Assembly (NCBI GenBank): GCA_903813345.2
Contig: CAIIXF020000010.1
Span: 35,391,425 to 35,455,424 of the forward strand
Origin: Owenia fusiformis
Lineage: Eukaryota; Annelida; Polychaeta; Sabellida; Oweniidae
Length of the DNA: 64,000 nucleotides
Reading direction: 5' to 3'
Shown piece after piece: positions 48,926 through 60,628 of this stretch (position 1 is the stretch's first letter; every line of letters begins with the position of its first letter). Under the pieces are notes generated by a model. The model did no database searches. It had not been told where the DNA came from and saw only the letters and a list, made by a program, of their open reading frames with translations. Both the position numbers and the translations under genes were made by a program.

Positions 48926-49301
48926 TAAATTGCATCTTTAAAGATATTTTAAATGTTCAAGTTGTATTCTAAGAATGAGAATATCACATTGGAGAAGTTA
49001 TTCATTCCTCGACGTCCTGTCATGTATCCTATTTTTACCCACGCTATATCAATTCATACACCAAAAGTCAATTCACATTATGAATTGCATGATAAAACAA
49101 AAGTTTATATTTGAGTTATATTATCTTTTTAATAACACATTTTGACAGTATTGACTCTTTAAACCCATAAACTGCCATCGCATAAACACCCACTATATTC
49201 TCCGGCACGCTTTAAGTTTACGCGTATTATGTCATCCCACGTTAGCCAATACAACACTAGCCATATCCAATAGAATTATCCTCATTTTAAAGTGAGATGT
49301 G
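48926..49301. promoter_or_regulatory. probable 5' flank of the PKS gene
   Basis: This lies between a MITE and the proposed first PKS exon. A CCAAT word sits at 49246-49250 (GTTAGCCAATAC), with another, TCCAATAG, about 20 bp on, some 35-55 bp before the proposed start codon. No clear TATA box is seen. If the gene has a further untranslated exon, the promoter lies elsewhere. Confidence 0.25.
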
Positions 49302-49325
49302 ATGATGTCGAGTCGGAAAATAAGC
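49302..49325 (+). CDS. PKS exon 1 (proposed)
   Basis: ATG at 49302 follows an in-frame stop (TGA at 49293) and encodes MMSSRKIS before a strong donor, AGC|GTAAGTAAC. The donor leaves phase 0, which matches the exon beginning at 51105. It is the only good start plus donor I found in the right phase upstream, but so short an exon could be a coincidence; translation might instead begin at the ATG at 51075 with no upstream coding exon. Confidence 0.45.
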
Positions 49326-52300
49326 GTAAGTAACAAATATTCTTATTATTCGGGAGTAAAATGTTTAAATACTTTCAAATGTTGTTTCAAAATATTGGAA
49401 AGAACATAAGGAAATTGTATGGAACTTTTTTTCTTGAGAACTTTTCTTTTATTGTTTACATGTATCGATAACATAAATACTACTGCGCAATTAATTCAGA
49501 ACTGGTAAAAACTACCCTTTGCATTTGTGGATCATTTATTCTTATCTTTAAATTAATTTACATTATTACATTATATTTTTTATAAATAGTTTATAACTAT
49601 GCTCCCGGAAAATTAAAAGATTTTTTAATTGAAGAAAAAATTAACGCAACACAAATAATGATGTGATAAAAATGTATTAGATTGCAATACTCTATACTAT
49701 TAAAATAAGCTAAGCTATACTTCGTATTTGTTGATACACACTCTTAGAAGATAGCTTTAGAACTAACCTCTGCACTTCGGGTAAATATATACAGAGCTAG
49801 TTCAAATATTTTGAGGTTGTTCGCACTTGCATAAAAAATGAAAATTGGGGACATTTTACAAAACTATTTCCAAAACTCTGTAAATATCCATACGAAAAAT
49901 ACTTATTTTATTAATATGTAATTGTAATTATGAAGATTAAATAGAAATTCTCATTTGCGGATTTAGCTGAATCTTTAGAATTATGGCATTGAGATTTTTG
50001 TTGTTGATGCAAAGATATTTTGTAGAAAGACGTGAAGCAAGCTCGCTTCAGCTGTTCAACTGTTCAGGAACTACATGTTAAAACCTAAATAATTTAGGAA
50101 AACTCAATGATCGGAGCTGTCACCCCCCTCCTCCCAGTCAAATCAACTAATCTTTACGGACAGGTAGTTTAAAGCCCATCCATAGTCAGTACTCGTTCTT
50201 AACTAGTTCTAGCTCGTTTCACATGCATCGTTACACATCCAAAGTAGGATCGAAGTACGGCAATTCTTGGCGTTCAAACGGCGTTCTCAGAACGTCCATC
50301 TCGTTTAAGATACGTTGTCATTCGGTCTTATTGCAGGGGTTGTAGCTCTAGAAGACCATCCCGTCAGGGCAAGTCCATGAAGTTCGAAAAATAGCTTTCC
50401 GGTTCTAGCCACGCCTTATCCATTCGTAAACAATTTAACCCGCTAGACAAAACGTTTCAAGAACGTAGCGAGAACTTATTGTGTGTGATATTTTGTGTTA
50501 CCCTACTATCACAGCAAGGTAGTTGTAACTATGTTCTCGAAAACAGGCTTAAACTGTGTACGACCAAATTGGACGTACGTACTAAGAACCGTTTGGGGTC
50601 TATTTACAAACTTCATGAACTTACTCCAACGGGTACGTCCACCAAGAACTGTATTGTGACGTATTGAGAATGAGGTAGAACTAACTGCAAAAGTGATTAC
50701 GGACTATTAAAAGATATCAACGACTTGACAAAAATATGACCATTGTGCGACCTGAACGAACAGAGAATGAGATGAGCGAATTGAAGACTATTTTTGAACA
50801 AAATAGCAAATTATTTTAGACATATTTCCCGACCACAGACAGATTTAGCCCGTTTTACATTTGTGTAGGACTGGCATGGATAGATTTAGAACTAGTTTGG
50901 TGATAGCGGGGGGTGGGGGTCGCTTACTCCCAATCGGTCCTCAATTTTCGAGCGAATCTTCGTTGAATTGGAAAATTGGTGATTAAATGCAATCTGGATA
51001 TTTTGAATGTATTCATCTTTTTTTGCTTTGAGTTTCCACTCCGTTTGTTGTATCCTTGTGTGTGTACATCTATGTTTAACGTTTACGCTCTGTATTACTT
51101 AAAGGCATCTGATGTAGATGGCGGACCAGGCACCACCACCGACAATGCAGCACTTCATCCGGATGTTGCAGATCAAAAAACAGAGGCTTGGCCGGGATAT
51201 AAAAAGATAGCTATAGTTGGTATTGGTAAGTTGATACAGATTATATAAGTACCTACATTTCAAAATGCAACCCTGTAATTTGGAATTGTTTTTTGGGAAT
51301 TTCACATGTAGGATGGTCAAAAGATGGAAACCCTTTCGCTGTTTTCTTCATATCTTTGTCAATTTAGGGAATAACCCCCTGATATTAAGTACATTCAATT
51401 AACTACTTGTCTTTTATATTCCACGACCATCAAACTGATAGCTTTAATGTTACAGCACTTTAAGAACATGCCCCAGTGGCCACTTTTGCGCTGTAGACAA
51501 ACCAAGGCCGCAGGCCCAAGGTCCAATATTTCACTATTTTGCCCGCAGAAATGACGTTATTACTATTATTACCACCGTTAATGACCAGGGCTGAAATAGC
51601 AAATTTGAAATAGAAAATCTTACGCACTGAACGATATCACTTTTCCCGGGAAACATAGCCGGGCGGATAATGTCATTATTGCCCGACTAAAGTCATTAAC
51701 GCCCGACACCATATTGCTCATGTCAATATAGCAATCTAAATGCCTTCTCAACTAGTACTAAAACCCCTAGAACAGGCCCTGCGAGGTGGTAATAATAGGT
51801 TTTCGTAAAATGCTATTCCATTTTATTTCATTTATAAGACACCATTTCCACAAAAGAAAGTGGGTGTGGCTTTCAAGATAAATGTTTTGAATTTGAGTTG
51901 TTATGAATCAATCAACCAACTTATCAAATAGTTAAAACAATCCAAACATGTTACTAAAGATACGAAATGTTAACATTGAAAAGCGTATTGATTTTACATG
52001 AAAGAAGTTTGAGGTCAACGTTCTTCTACGTATTTAACTTTGCAAAATAATTCAATGTCAACGCCTCTAGAAAAAATTCCCATAATACATTAGGATAAAT
52101 ATTTGCTCCTGATAATGAAATAACTATTGAAAAAACTGTGTGTCTAACGAAAGTCCGTAAATATGTTTCTGATACATTGTTCTTTTCAATGATTGATTTA
52201 ATGTTTTGAATCTGAGTTGTTATAAGTCACTTAACCAACTTATCAAATAGTTAAAACAATTCAAACATGTTACTAAAGTTACAAAATATCAACATTGAAA

Positions 52301-55300
52301 AGCGTATTGAATTTACAAGAAATTTGAGGTCAACGGTCTTCTACGTATTTAAAGAGATCGAGTCGTCCAGATTTCCATTCTAGACAATCAGTAATGTCCC
52401 AATATAATTGCTCATAAAACATCATACATACCTTAGGTATATCTTGAGACCAAATCATAAGCACGATATCGACAATATATTGAGGATATCAACAGGACAA
52501 CCAACTGTCAGAATTGAACGCAATAAGTCGAAAACAGAATAAATACAATGTTTCTTTGGGATTTATCTATATTGTAACCCTTAGAAGTAATAAATATGGC
52601 TTCTCTTGTCAAAATAAGGAAAAGCCAATCAGACTGGAACAAATTTGAGCGGGCTTTTTAAATTTTATTTGAATTTCTATTGATGTAAGTGGAAATTCAT
52701 CAAATTGATACTGTTAACGAATTATTTCAAGCCTCAGAATTGATAAGTTGATAAACAAACTTGTTTTGCATCAAATAACACGAAAAAATCAGGGGGTTAC
52801 TCGAATTGTGTTTTTAGGAGACCCGATCTCTTTAACTTTGCAAATAATTCAATGTCAACGCCTCTAGAAAAAATTACCATGATACATTTGTATATTTATA
52901 TTTATCAATTGAGGTTTATTTTGATCGACGATTGTAATGATTTCATACTAGCATGACATCTATATTAAAGTTTGATTACTTATCCGTGAATTCAATGTAC
53001 TTTGTCTATACACATGTATTGTGAATGTTTGTTTCCGTCATGCGCATTGAGCAATTTAAAAAAATACATGAATGACGTGTATTGACGAATCTAGATATTT
53101 TCTGAATAAAGGTTTCATTTCTAGGTTGTCGAATGCCAGGAGATGTAAATAGTACGGATGCTTTCTGGGACGTCATCTCAAATGGCAAAGACACTGTTTC
53201 CGACATCCCACCAGACCGTTGGTCGACTGATGCATTCCATAATCCAGAGCAGTCGAACCCAGGTACCCACGTAACCAAACGATGCGGATTCATTCAAGGT
53301 ATAGACCAGTTTGATCATACATTTTTTAAGATTTCACCTCGAGAAGCCGCCATGATGGACCCACAGCAGCGCCATACCCTAGAAGTTACCCAGGAAGCAT
53401 TTGATGACGCTGGTATTGACCCAAATACTCTCGACAAAAGATGTGGAGTCTATATGGGGATCGGAATGATGGACTACCCCTCCATGATAGTGGGTGATGC
53501 AAATCTCATAAACCCATACACTAACACAGGTTTTGTACATTCTTTATCAGCAAACCGTATTTCTTTTGCATTCAACCTAAAAGGACCGAGTTTGGCTGTT
53601 GACACTGCGTGCGCATCTTCCATGACAGCTCTCCATCTTGCATGTAATGCCATCTGGAACAAAGAATGTGAAGTTGCAGCCGTAGGAGGAAGTAACATCC
53701 TACTAAGCCCTGAAATGACAGTTGGGTTCAGTCAACTTGGAGTTCTGTCTCCTGATGGAAAAGTCAGACCATTTGATTCAGAAGCTAACGGCTATGTAAG
53801 AAGTGAAGGCTTTGGAATGTTAATTATCAAGCCACTCGATGCTGCTATCGCTGATAGGGACCACATTTATTGCTCCATACTTGGGACTGCAATAGGAAGC
53901 AATGGACACAACCAGAGCATCACGATGCCATCGAAAACAGAGCAACTACAGCTGATACAAACTACATACCCGAGATTTAACGTTTCTATGAAAGATGTTT
54001 CCTATATTGAGGCGCATGGCACTGGCACTCCTGTCGGAGACCCTTCAGAGGCCAAAGCTATAGGCGAGGCGTTTAGGTCGCAACGATTGGCCGCTGATAA
54101 ACCTCTCCGAATAGGCTCAAATAAGGGAAACTTTGGACATATGGAGTGTTCGTCAGCTGTCGTAAGTACCATCAAAGCTGCTCTTATGTTGCATAACAGA
54201 ACCCTATGTCCATCAAGCAACTTCAACAAGATCAACCCAGCAATAGACTTACACAAGCTCGGCATCGAAATACAACAGGAATTAGAACCCCTTATGAATG
54301 ACAAAAAACACGTATTTGGTATCAACAGTTTCGGATTTGGTGGGGCATTGGCTCACACAATCATTGAAGAATATGCAACGAAGGAGATGCCTTTAGGATC
54401 AGCTGGGTGGAAATTTGGAGAAGATGGCAGAGAAGGAAAAATGATCCCAGTTCCCCTGTCTGCAAAAACGGACGCAGGACTAATCGATCTTGCTAAGAAA
54501 TGGCTAAGGTTCGAATCAGATAAAGATGCACAGAGTATTGCGTCATGGTTGGCCACTCGTAGAACTCATTTTGAGTGCAGAATCGTCATAATAGCCAAAT
54601 CTGGAAAGGATTTTCGTGAAAAACTTCAACGTGCCATTGAAGGAGAATCCTACGATTCAATTTCAAGAGGGGCAACTCCAATCAGTATTGAAGAGAGAAA
54701 CATATGCTTTGTTTATCCTGGACAGGGTCAACAATGGGCGAAAATGGGCGTTCAATTATACAAAAACGAAAAGATCTACCGCGAAAGTATCGATCTATGT
54801 GATACGGTTTTTCAAAAATTGAGTGGCTGGTCCATTGTTGTAAAATACGGTGTTTTCACAGGTAAGCAAAAAGTTGATCACCATCTCGATCAAGTCATCA
54901 ATAATGCAATTGTATCTGTCCCGGCTATTGTCTTCCACCAGATTGCACTGACTAATCTGTGGAAATCATGGGGCGTCCATCCCCGTGCAGCTGTGGGGCA
55001 TAGTTTGGGGGAGATAGCAGCAGCGTTTGCATGTGAAGGTGTTACCTTAGAAGAAGCAATAGCGGTTGCTTTGTACAGAAGTGAGGAACAGGCAAAACCT
55101 ACAGATAATGGAGGTATGGCTGCAACTAGAATGTCAGAAATGAATGCCCGAGAATTCTGCGAGAAATTCGACGATTTGTATGTTGCATGTATAAACTCTC
55201 CATCATCTACAACTATAGCAGGACATCTTCATACAATCGAGAAACTTTCAAAAGAAAATCCCTCCACGTGGAAGCAACTTAGAGTCAAGTCTGCCTACCA

Positions 55301-58300
55301 TTCCCCATACATGGATAGAATCAAAGAAGGCTTTACCAAACGACTAAGTATGAAGCTGGTCAATGACGTGGAACCAAAGATCCCAATGTATTCAACCGTG
55401 ACAGGTAGAAAAATGATGAATGGTTTTCATACTCAATATTGGTGGGAAACCATCAGGAAACCTGTACTGTTTCAACATGCAGTTGAACAACTCTTTGAGG
55501 ACGAATTCAATGTGTTTGTTGAATGTGGAGCCTCGGCCACCCTTTTGACCTCTGTCATTAAAACAGCCAAGAATTTGAACGTGTCATCACCTATCGTTAT
55601 TACATCTTGTCAACGAGAGAAAGATGACTATAACAACATGCTTACTGCTGCAGGCAATCTACATGTAAATGGTGTTTCACTAGACTGGGGGAACATCACC
55701 GGAAATTGTCAAACATGGGCCGCATTACCGAGTTATCCCTGGCAGCACCAGAAACATTGGGCCGAATCAGAGTCTAGTAGACTGAAACGTTTGGGACTCG
55801 TTCGAACGAATTTCAAAAACAGCAATGGTGATATTTCCTTGAAGGATTATCCATTTCTCGCTGATCACAATGTTTTAGGAAATGTTACATTTCCCGGTGC
55901 AGGGTATATAGAATACATCACCCAAACATGCATAGCGGAAGATGAAAATGTGTCCTTCTCTGAAATAAAATTCAAGAATGTTTTAGTTTTTGGTGAGAAA
56001 GAGAAGCAGAAAAATGTCCACATAGAACTCATTAAGAAAGGCGATCATATATCAATTGTCAGTGGCGAAACAGCTCATATGGAGGCACGCATCAGTACAA
56101 ATAAACCGACGACAGGATGTAATGATCAACCCATATTTCCTGAGACTGGATCTGCAAATGTGATTAGAATGAACAAAGATGAAATATACAAAAATTTCGA
56201 TTGCGTCAAGCTGAAATATGGACCTGCATTTCAAGTACTACATGAGGTATTATTATACGACGGGGAAGCCATTGGTGTGATTCGAGGCGATCAGCACCAC
56301 GGAGAACGAATAGGCAGTAATATCTTAGATGGTTGTTTTCAACTCGTTCTCATCGCAAGTCAAAAACATAAGACATCAGCTTATATTCCAACCAGCATCG
56401 GTTCCATTGATGTATTCTTGCCTAGGATGAGAACAGAGCTTCCACTCAAAGCATGGGCTAAGATAGTTGACGTCAACTCCTTCACTATAACAGCAGATAT
56501 CACAGTCTTCTCAGACAATGAGGAGATTATCAGAGTCACAAAATTGGTTTGCCAAAATATGGATGGGATGACTCCTGGTATAGACATAAACAACTGTGTG
56601 TATACAACATCTTGGCAACCAATAGAGGCAAATCTTGGTTCAACTGATATAATGAATTATATATTGAATCCTCGAAACCTCAAACACAATTACCCCGAGG
56701 AAATGAAGCAAGTTGAATCCCTTGATCCATGCATTGAGAGAATAAGAGGAATTTGTGCACGCTTTTTCAAAAGAGCACTAGAAACGATCAATGAACTTGA
56801 TTTAAGCCCAAGTTGTTGGATGCAGGTTACGTGGCTGAAGAAAATTGTCAGAGAGGATAGCATGTGTATCAACATTGATGACATTGAAAGTATGATGAAG
56901 GATATTGAAAATGCATGTCCTGAATCCCAGGCTGAACTCAGGCTATTATGGAAACTTGGAAATATGTTACCAGAAACTCTACGAAATCAGACACACACAT
57001 CCATTGATGAAATGCTTGGTGACGATTTATCCCTTATCAACTCACTCACCACGCGTCTATACGAGAAAACAACTTCAGATTTAGTTTATAAGGCGATTAG
57101 CCAGTCATTGCAGTCAAAGAAGATTGTACGAGTTTTAGAAGTTGGGTGTCGCATGGATACACTGGCTCAATATCTCTTGGAACCACTCCAAGGCTTAATC
57201 AACGCCGGGAGGGTTGAGTATACATGTACAATGCCGAGATCAAGCACCCTTCCAAATGACTCAGAGATTCAGTACAAAGAGCTCGACGTTGAGCAGAGCG
57301 TGTCTACTCAAGGGTTTATTCCACATTCCTACGACATCGTCGTATGTATGGACAGTTTATCCTTAGTTTTGGATTTTGAGGATAGACTGCGAAATGTGAA
57401 GGACCTACTATGTCCCTTTGGGTGGTTGGTGATTTATGAAGCATCGAACTCGCAAAACATTTCAAATATCACATTTGGATGTCTTGAGCGATACTTGGTG
57501 TCTAAGCAAAATGGCCACCGGCTTCAGAAAACTCACCTCGAGAACCAGTTAGAGAACAGCGGATTTAAAGATGTTGCCCGTGTGTCAATTCCAAATGATT
57601 TTTTCCATTCAATTATCATTGGGGTAAACACAAATGAACAATGCTCACAAAACAATTCCTCTGTTACTAATGTGGTGATATACTCAGAGCAACTGAGTAA
57701 TATTGATATCGTTGATCCCTGGGAAATTGCCTCGAGTAGAGCAACCCTATATAATATCATAGACAGTGCAAATGAGCCAGTCGATGTTGTTCACTTATGG
57801 GAGGAAATGAGTTCCCTTGAGGATCTTCTAGATATAGTGAAATACATTTCTAACACACCAAACTGCAATAGCTTCTCTGTTGTGGTAGATGAAAACACCA
57901 TCAGTAGTTCAATCCCAACTGGGTTTCTCAGAGTTGCTGTGAATGAAATAAAGCACATCCGAATCTATACATTCAGGGTTGCAGGATTCGAGGGAAATGA
58001 TGTACTACCTGAAGTTATCAGCATTATTCAACATGGGGACATTCCGGATTCAGAGATTATGCTTGACAATCGCAATAGTAAGGTTCCCCGAGTAATGAGA
58101 GCAGAAATGCCTAGCCAAGGAACATTAAAGTCATCGAGATGGTTGATTGATTTCCAGGGTCCCCATGCAATAGACAACTTAATATACAGGTCGTTGCCAT
58201 CTGAACCACTGTCAATGGGAGATGTACGAATAAAGGTATTAGCAGCTGGAGTCAATTTCAAAGATATCATGATTGCAACTGGAAATCTGAAAGATCTCAA

Positions 58301-60628
58301 CATCACCCCTCAGTTTGGCATTGAGTGCACAGGTGTTGTCGCAGAAGCACATGATTCAGTTGGAAATGTGAAAGTTGGTGATAGAGTTTTGGCGTTTGCA
58401 AACAATTGCTTTGCATCAGAGGTAGTATGTGACAGCAGACTTCTAGCTAAATTACCCGAGAGCATAGACATAAACGTTGCAGCAGGAATGGGTATTGTGT
58501 TCTCAACAGCTTACCATGCCCTTGTTGAGCGTGCCAACCTCCAAGAAGGGGAGACTGTTCTCATTCACTCTGCATGTGGAGGTGTTGGTCAAGCCGCAAT
58601 ACAGATAGCAACTATGTGTGGAGCAAAGATCATTTGCACTGCTGGTTCAAATAGGAAGCGTGATATTCTGAGAGAGCAATTTAGAATCGAACACGTGACT
58701 AATTCACATTCACTCACGTTTGCTGACGACGTAATGAAATGGACTGCTAACAAGGGAGTTGATGTCATACTTAACTCACTGAGTGGCGAGTACATCAAAA
58801 AAGGATTGAAAATTCTTTCTCATGGTGGGCGTTTCTGTGAGATAGGGAAGCGGGATATTCTTGATAATTCAGAGCTTGAACTGAATCCATTCCTTCAGAA
58901 TAAATCTTTTCTCTCTGTTCAGCTCGATGTCCTGATGCTGAACAGACCGGAAAAGATGACTAAGCTGCTTGAGAAAGTTATGTCACTCTTATATAATGGG
59001 GATGTTCGACCAATCCAAACAGAACTCCGGGATATCTCTCAGTACAAAGAAACACTGAGATGGATGATGACTGGTCAGCATATTGGAAAAGTTGTGTTGA
59101 AGATTCCGATGGACTTCTCTCCTGATAATGTCCTCCCACCGACAGAAATGTTTACAGATGACGGTTGTTATCTAACAACAGGCGGCCTTGGAGGTGTAGG
59201 TCTTGAGGTTGCTCGTTGGATAGGACGTAAGGGAGCCAGACATATTGGACTACTATCTCGGCATAAATCATTAACATTCCAACAACGATGCACAATGCAG
59301 TACCTTCAGCGATTAGGTTGTCAAGTAGTCCAACTTCAAGCTGATGTAGGTGATAAGCGTGCCCTTTCGAAAATCATTGGTGAGCTTGAGGAAACAACAA
59401 ACAAGCCTTTGATAGGAGTTTTTCATCTAGCCGGAAACATAGATGATGCAAGCATACAAAAACTAACAAAAACTCAAATAACCCAAATACTTAACTCCAA
59501 AGTTGATGGTGCAAGAAACCTGCATGAACTAACACAAAACAAAAACTTAAAGCATTTTGTAATGTTCTCGTCCCTGTGTACTGTCATAGGTAACGCAGAA
59601 CAAGGAGCATACTGTTCCGCAAATGCCTACCTTGACAAACTCTCTGAACACAGGCAGTCAGTTGGTTTGCCTTCATTGGCTGTTCAGTTTGGAGCCATAC
59701 GGGGAGCGGGGTTCCTTGAGAGGAATGCAAAGGTGACAAATATTATGGACACCAGGGGCCTATTGTCTCTACATATCAACGAGTGCATCAACTTCCTTGA
59801 GAAAGCCATGAGATGTACAACTACCCCGGCAGTCATAGGATTTTCTAATGCGGTAAGAAAACTTTGTAATTAAACTTCTATATATGATAAGCTGTCTTTA
59901 AATTTAATCCATTTAGATCTTACATTTCTCATAGTTTTTGACAAAACATGCACATTGAATAAAGTAATAGCAAACTGAACATCCATACATCCTCCATGGT
60001 CTTGAGAATGGGAGCATGTCTGTACTTAAAGTATTTTCCCACCTTTCTTCCAGGACTGGAACCTTATACAGGGAATGAGCCATCCAAGTCATATGCAGTT
60101 TCGTCATTTACAGAAGGTCCAAACTCAAAAGAAAGGTAACTGCATGAATCCCTTTTGTTTCAACTGATGATTATCCTTGTATTGATCAATCGTAAGAACT
60201 ATATTGTTGAAATAATTGTTGCAAGTAACAAAAACAACATCTGAAGACAACATTTAAAGTCATTGAAGAAAAATTGCTTTCAAATAAAATGCCCGTTATT
60301 TGTTCATCACTCACCGCCTAGACTTATTGACAATCATTTGAATGGTGATACATTTTCAGTAAAATGCCAGAATAGCAGAGAAGATCTACATCTGATGATA
60401 ATAACAAAACTGTCCGAGATCTTGTGTACATCTGCTGAAACAATCGACGAGAATAAGCCAATGACAGACTATGGTGTAGACTCTCTCACAGCAGTAGAGA
60501 TGGTCCAATGGGTCAATAAAGAGCTGGGAATGAACATTTCTCAGCTGGACATTTTAGGGGGAATGTCAACTGGATCATTGGTAGACAAGGCTATGAAGGG
60601 AAAGATCCCATTGTCCGAAAAAAACTGA
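49302..60628 (+). CDS. highly reducing type I polyketide synthase, five-exon gene
   Basis: The proposed exons are 49302-49325, 51105-51225, 53125-59852, 60054-60135 and 60360-60628. The total is 7,224 bases (2,407 residues plus stop), and all junctions keep frame (phases 0, 1, 0, 1). The domains in order are KS (about residues 41-465), AT (about 575-880), DH (about 940-1240), degenerate C-methyltransferase (about 1340-1520), ER (about 1690-2030), KR (about 2060-2250) and ACP (about 2330-2400). No thioesterase or reductase domain follows. Such synthases extend a malonyl-derived chain on the ACP arm and reduce each keto group fully, working iteratively; all reductive domains look intact. Related PKS/FAS-like proteins in invertebrates make pigment precursors, polypropionates or unusual lipids; the product here cannot be told. 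This is not vertebrate-type FAS: that ends in a thioesterase, and this gene does not. Confidence 0.88.
49326..51104. other. PKS intron 1 (proposed)
   Basis: This AT-rich 1.8-kb sequence runs from GTAAGT to TTACTTAAAG. No other gene is recognised. A short open frame at 50479-50667 has no known motif. Confidence 0.4.
51105..51225 (+). CDS. PKS exon 2: linker and start of KS
   Basis: It encodes a polar linker (ASDVDGGPGTTTDNAALHPD) and then YKKIAIVGI, the beginning of the ketosynthase fold. It ends at ATTG|GTAAGT in phase 1. Joined to the exon at 53125 this gives IAIVGIGCRMPGDV, the standard KS opening, so this junction is secure. The acceptor at 51104 (TTACTTAAAG) is plausible. Confidence 0.85.
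51309..51495. mobile_element. solo end of the GGTCAAAA MITE family
   Basis: The sequence AGGATGGTCAAAAGATGGAA, then CATATCTTTGTCAATTTA and GTTACAGCACTTTAAG, parallels the left half of the element at 30168. No right end is present, so this is a truncated copy. Confidence 0.7.
51500..51800. mobile_element. diverged arm of the 27.4-kb long-TIR family
   Basis: It shares CCCGCAGAAATGACGTTATT, ACGCACTGAACGATATC, ATGCCTTCTCAACTAGTACT and AAAACCCCTAGAACAGGCCC with the arms at 27449-27760 and 29430-29710. Only one arm is present. Confidence 0.7.
51881..52893. repeat. ~320-bp direct duplication, second copy interrupted
   Basis: Copy A (51881-52115) and copy B (52200-52352 plus 52832-52893) share AACTTATCAAATAGTTAAAA, AAACATGTTACTAAAG, CATTGAAAAGCGTATTGA, TCTTCTACGTATTTAA and CAATGTCAACGCCTCTAGAA. 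Copy B contains the TTAA-flanked element; copy A keeps the uninterrupted site. Confidence 0.85.
52353..52831. mobile_element. 479-bp MITE with TTAA target duplication
   Basis: The ends are AGAGATCGAGTC and GACCCGATCTCT (inverted, one mismatch in 12), flanked by TTAA on both sides. The uninterrupted site CTACGTATTTAACTTTG at about 52031 in the neighbouring duplicate proves the TTAA duplication. Strict TTAA targeting is the hallmark of piggyBac elements, though the end sequence is not the usual CCC type. No transposase is present. Confidence 0.85.
53125..59852 (+). CDS. PKS exon 3: KS-AT-DH-pseudoMT-ER-KR in one exon
   Basis: Numbering follows the 2,407-residue model. KS has DTACASS with Cys211, EAHGTGT with His346 and NKGNFGHMECSS with His387, a complete triad. 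AT has YPGQGQQWAKMG, GHSLGE with Ser675 and AYHSPYM with His774. DH has HNVLGNVTFP with His963 and DGCFQ with Asp1117. The methyltransferase-like region reads LEVGCRMDTLAQ at about 1387-1398, where active enzymes have a GxGxG glycine motif, so it is probably a structural pseudo-MT. ER has the NADPH motif ACGGVGQAA near 1867. KR has TTGGLGGVG near 2068, Lys in NSKVDGARN, Ser in FSSLCTVIG, and Tyr2211 in YCSANAYLD. The acceptor is TTTCTAG|GT and the donor GCG|GTAAGA (phase 0). A 6.7-kb exon is unusual beside the tiny flanking exons. Confidence 0.97.
60054..60135 (+). CDS. PKS exon 4: linker between KR and ACP
   Basis: It encodes 27 residues plus one base, beginning DWNLIQGMSHPSHMQFRHLQ, a helical linker like those between KR and ACP. 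The acceptor TTTCTTCCAG is strong; the donor is AAAG|GTAACT (phase 1). It fits in frame between the exon ending at 59852 (phase 0) and the ACP exon at 60360. Confidence 0.75.
60360..60628 (+). CDS. PKS exon 5: acyl carrier protein and stop
   Basis: After the acceptor CATTTTCAG, two bases complete a Val codon; then come 88 residues and a TGA. The carrier motif is YGVDSLTAVEMVQWVN, with Ser2360 (codon 60482-60484) as the phosphopantetheine attachment site. FDIxG-like LDILGGMS follows, and the protein ends after KIPLSEKN. Nothing resembling a thioesterase, condensation or reductase domain follows before the stop, so chain release must be by another protein or by hydrolysis or transfer in trans. 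Confidence 0.92.

Larger units (their letters stand above)
51226..53124. other. PKS intron 2, filled with mobile-element debris
   Basis: In order it holds a one-ended relative of the 30.2-kb MITE (about 51309-51495), a relative of the 27.4-29.7-kb element arm (about 51500-51800), a local duplication (51881-52115 and 52200-52893) and a TTAA-flanked insertion (52353-52831). It ends in the acceptor TTTCATTTCTAG. Confidence 0.8.
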
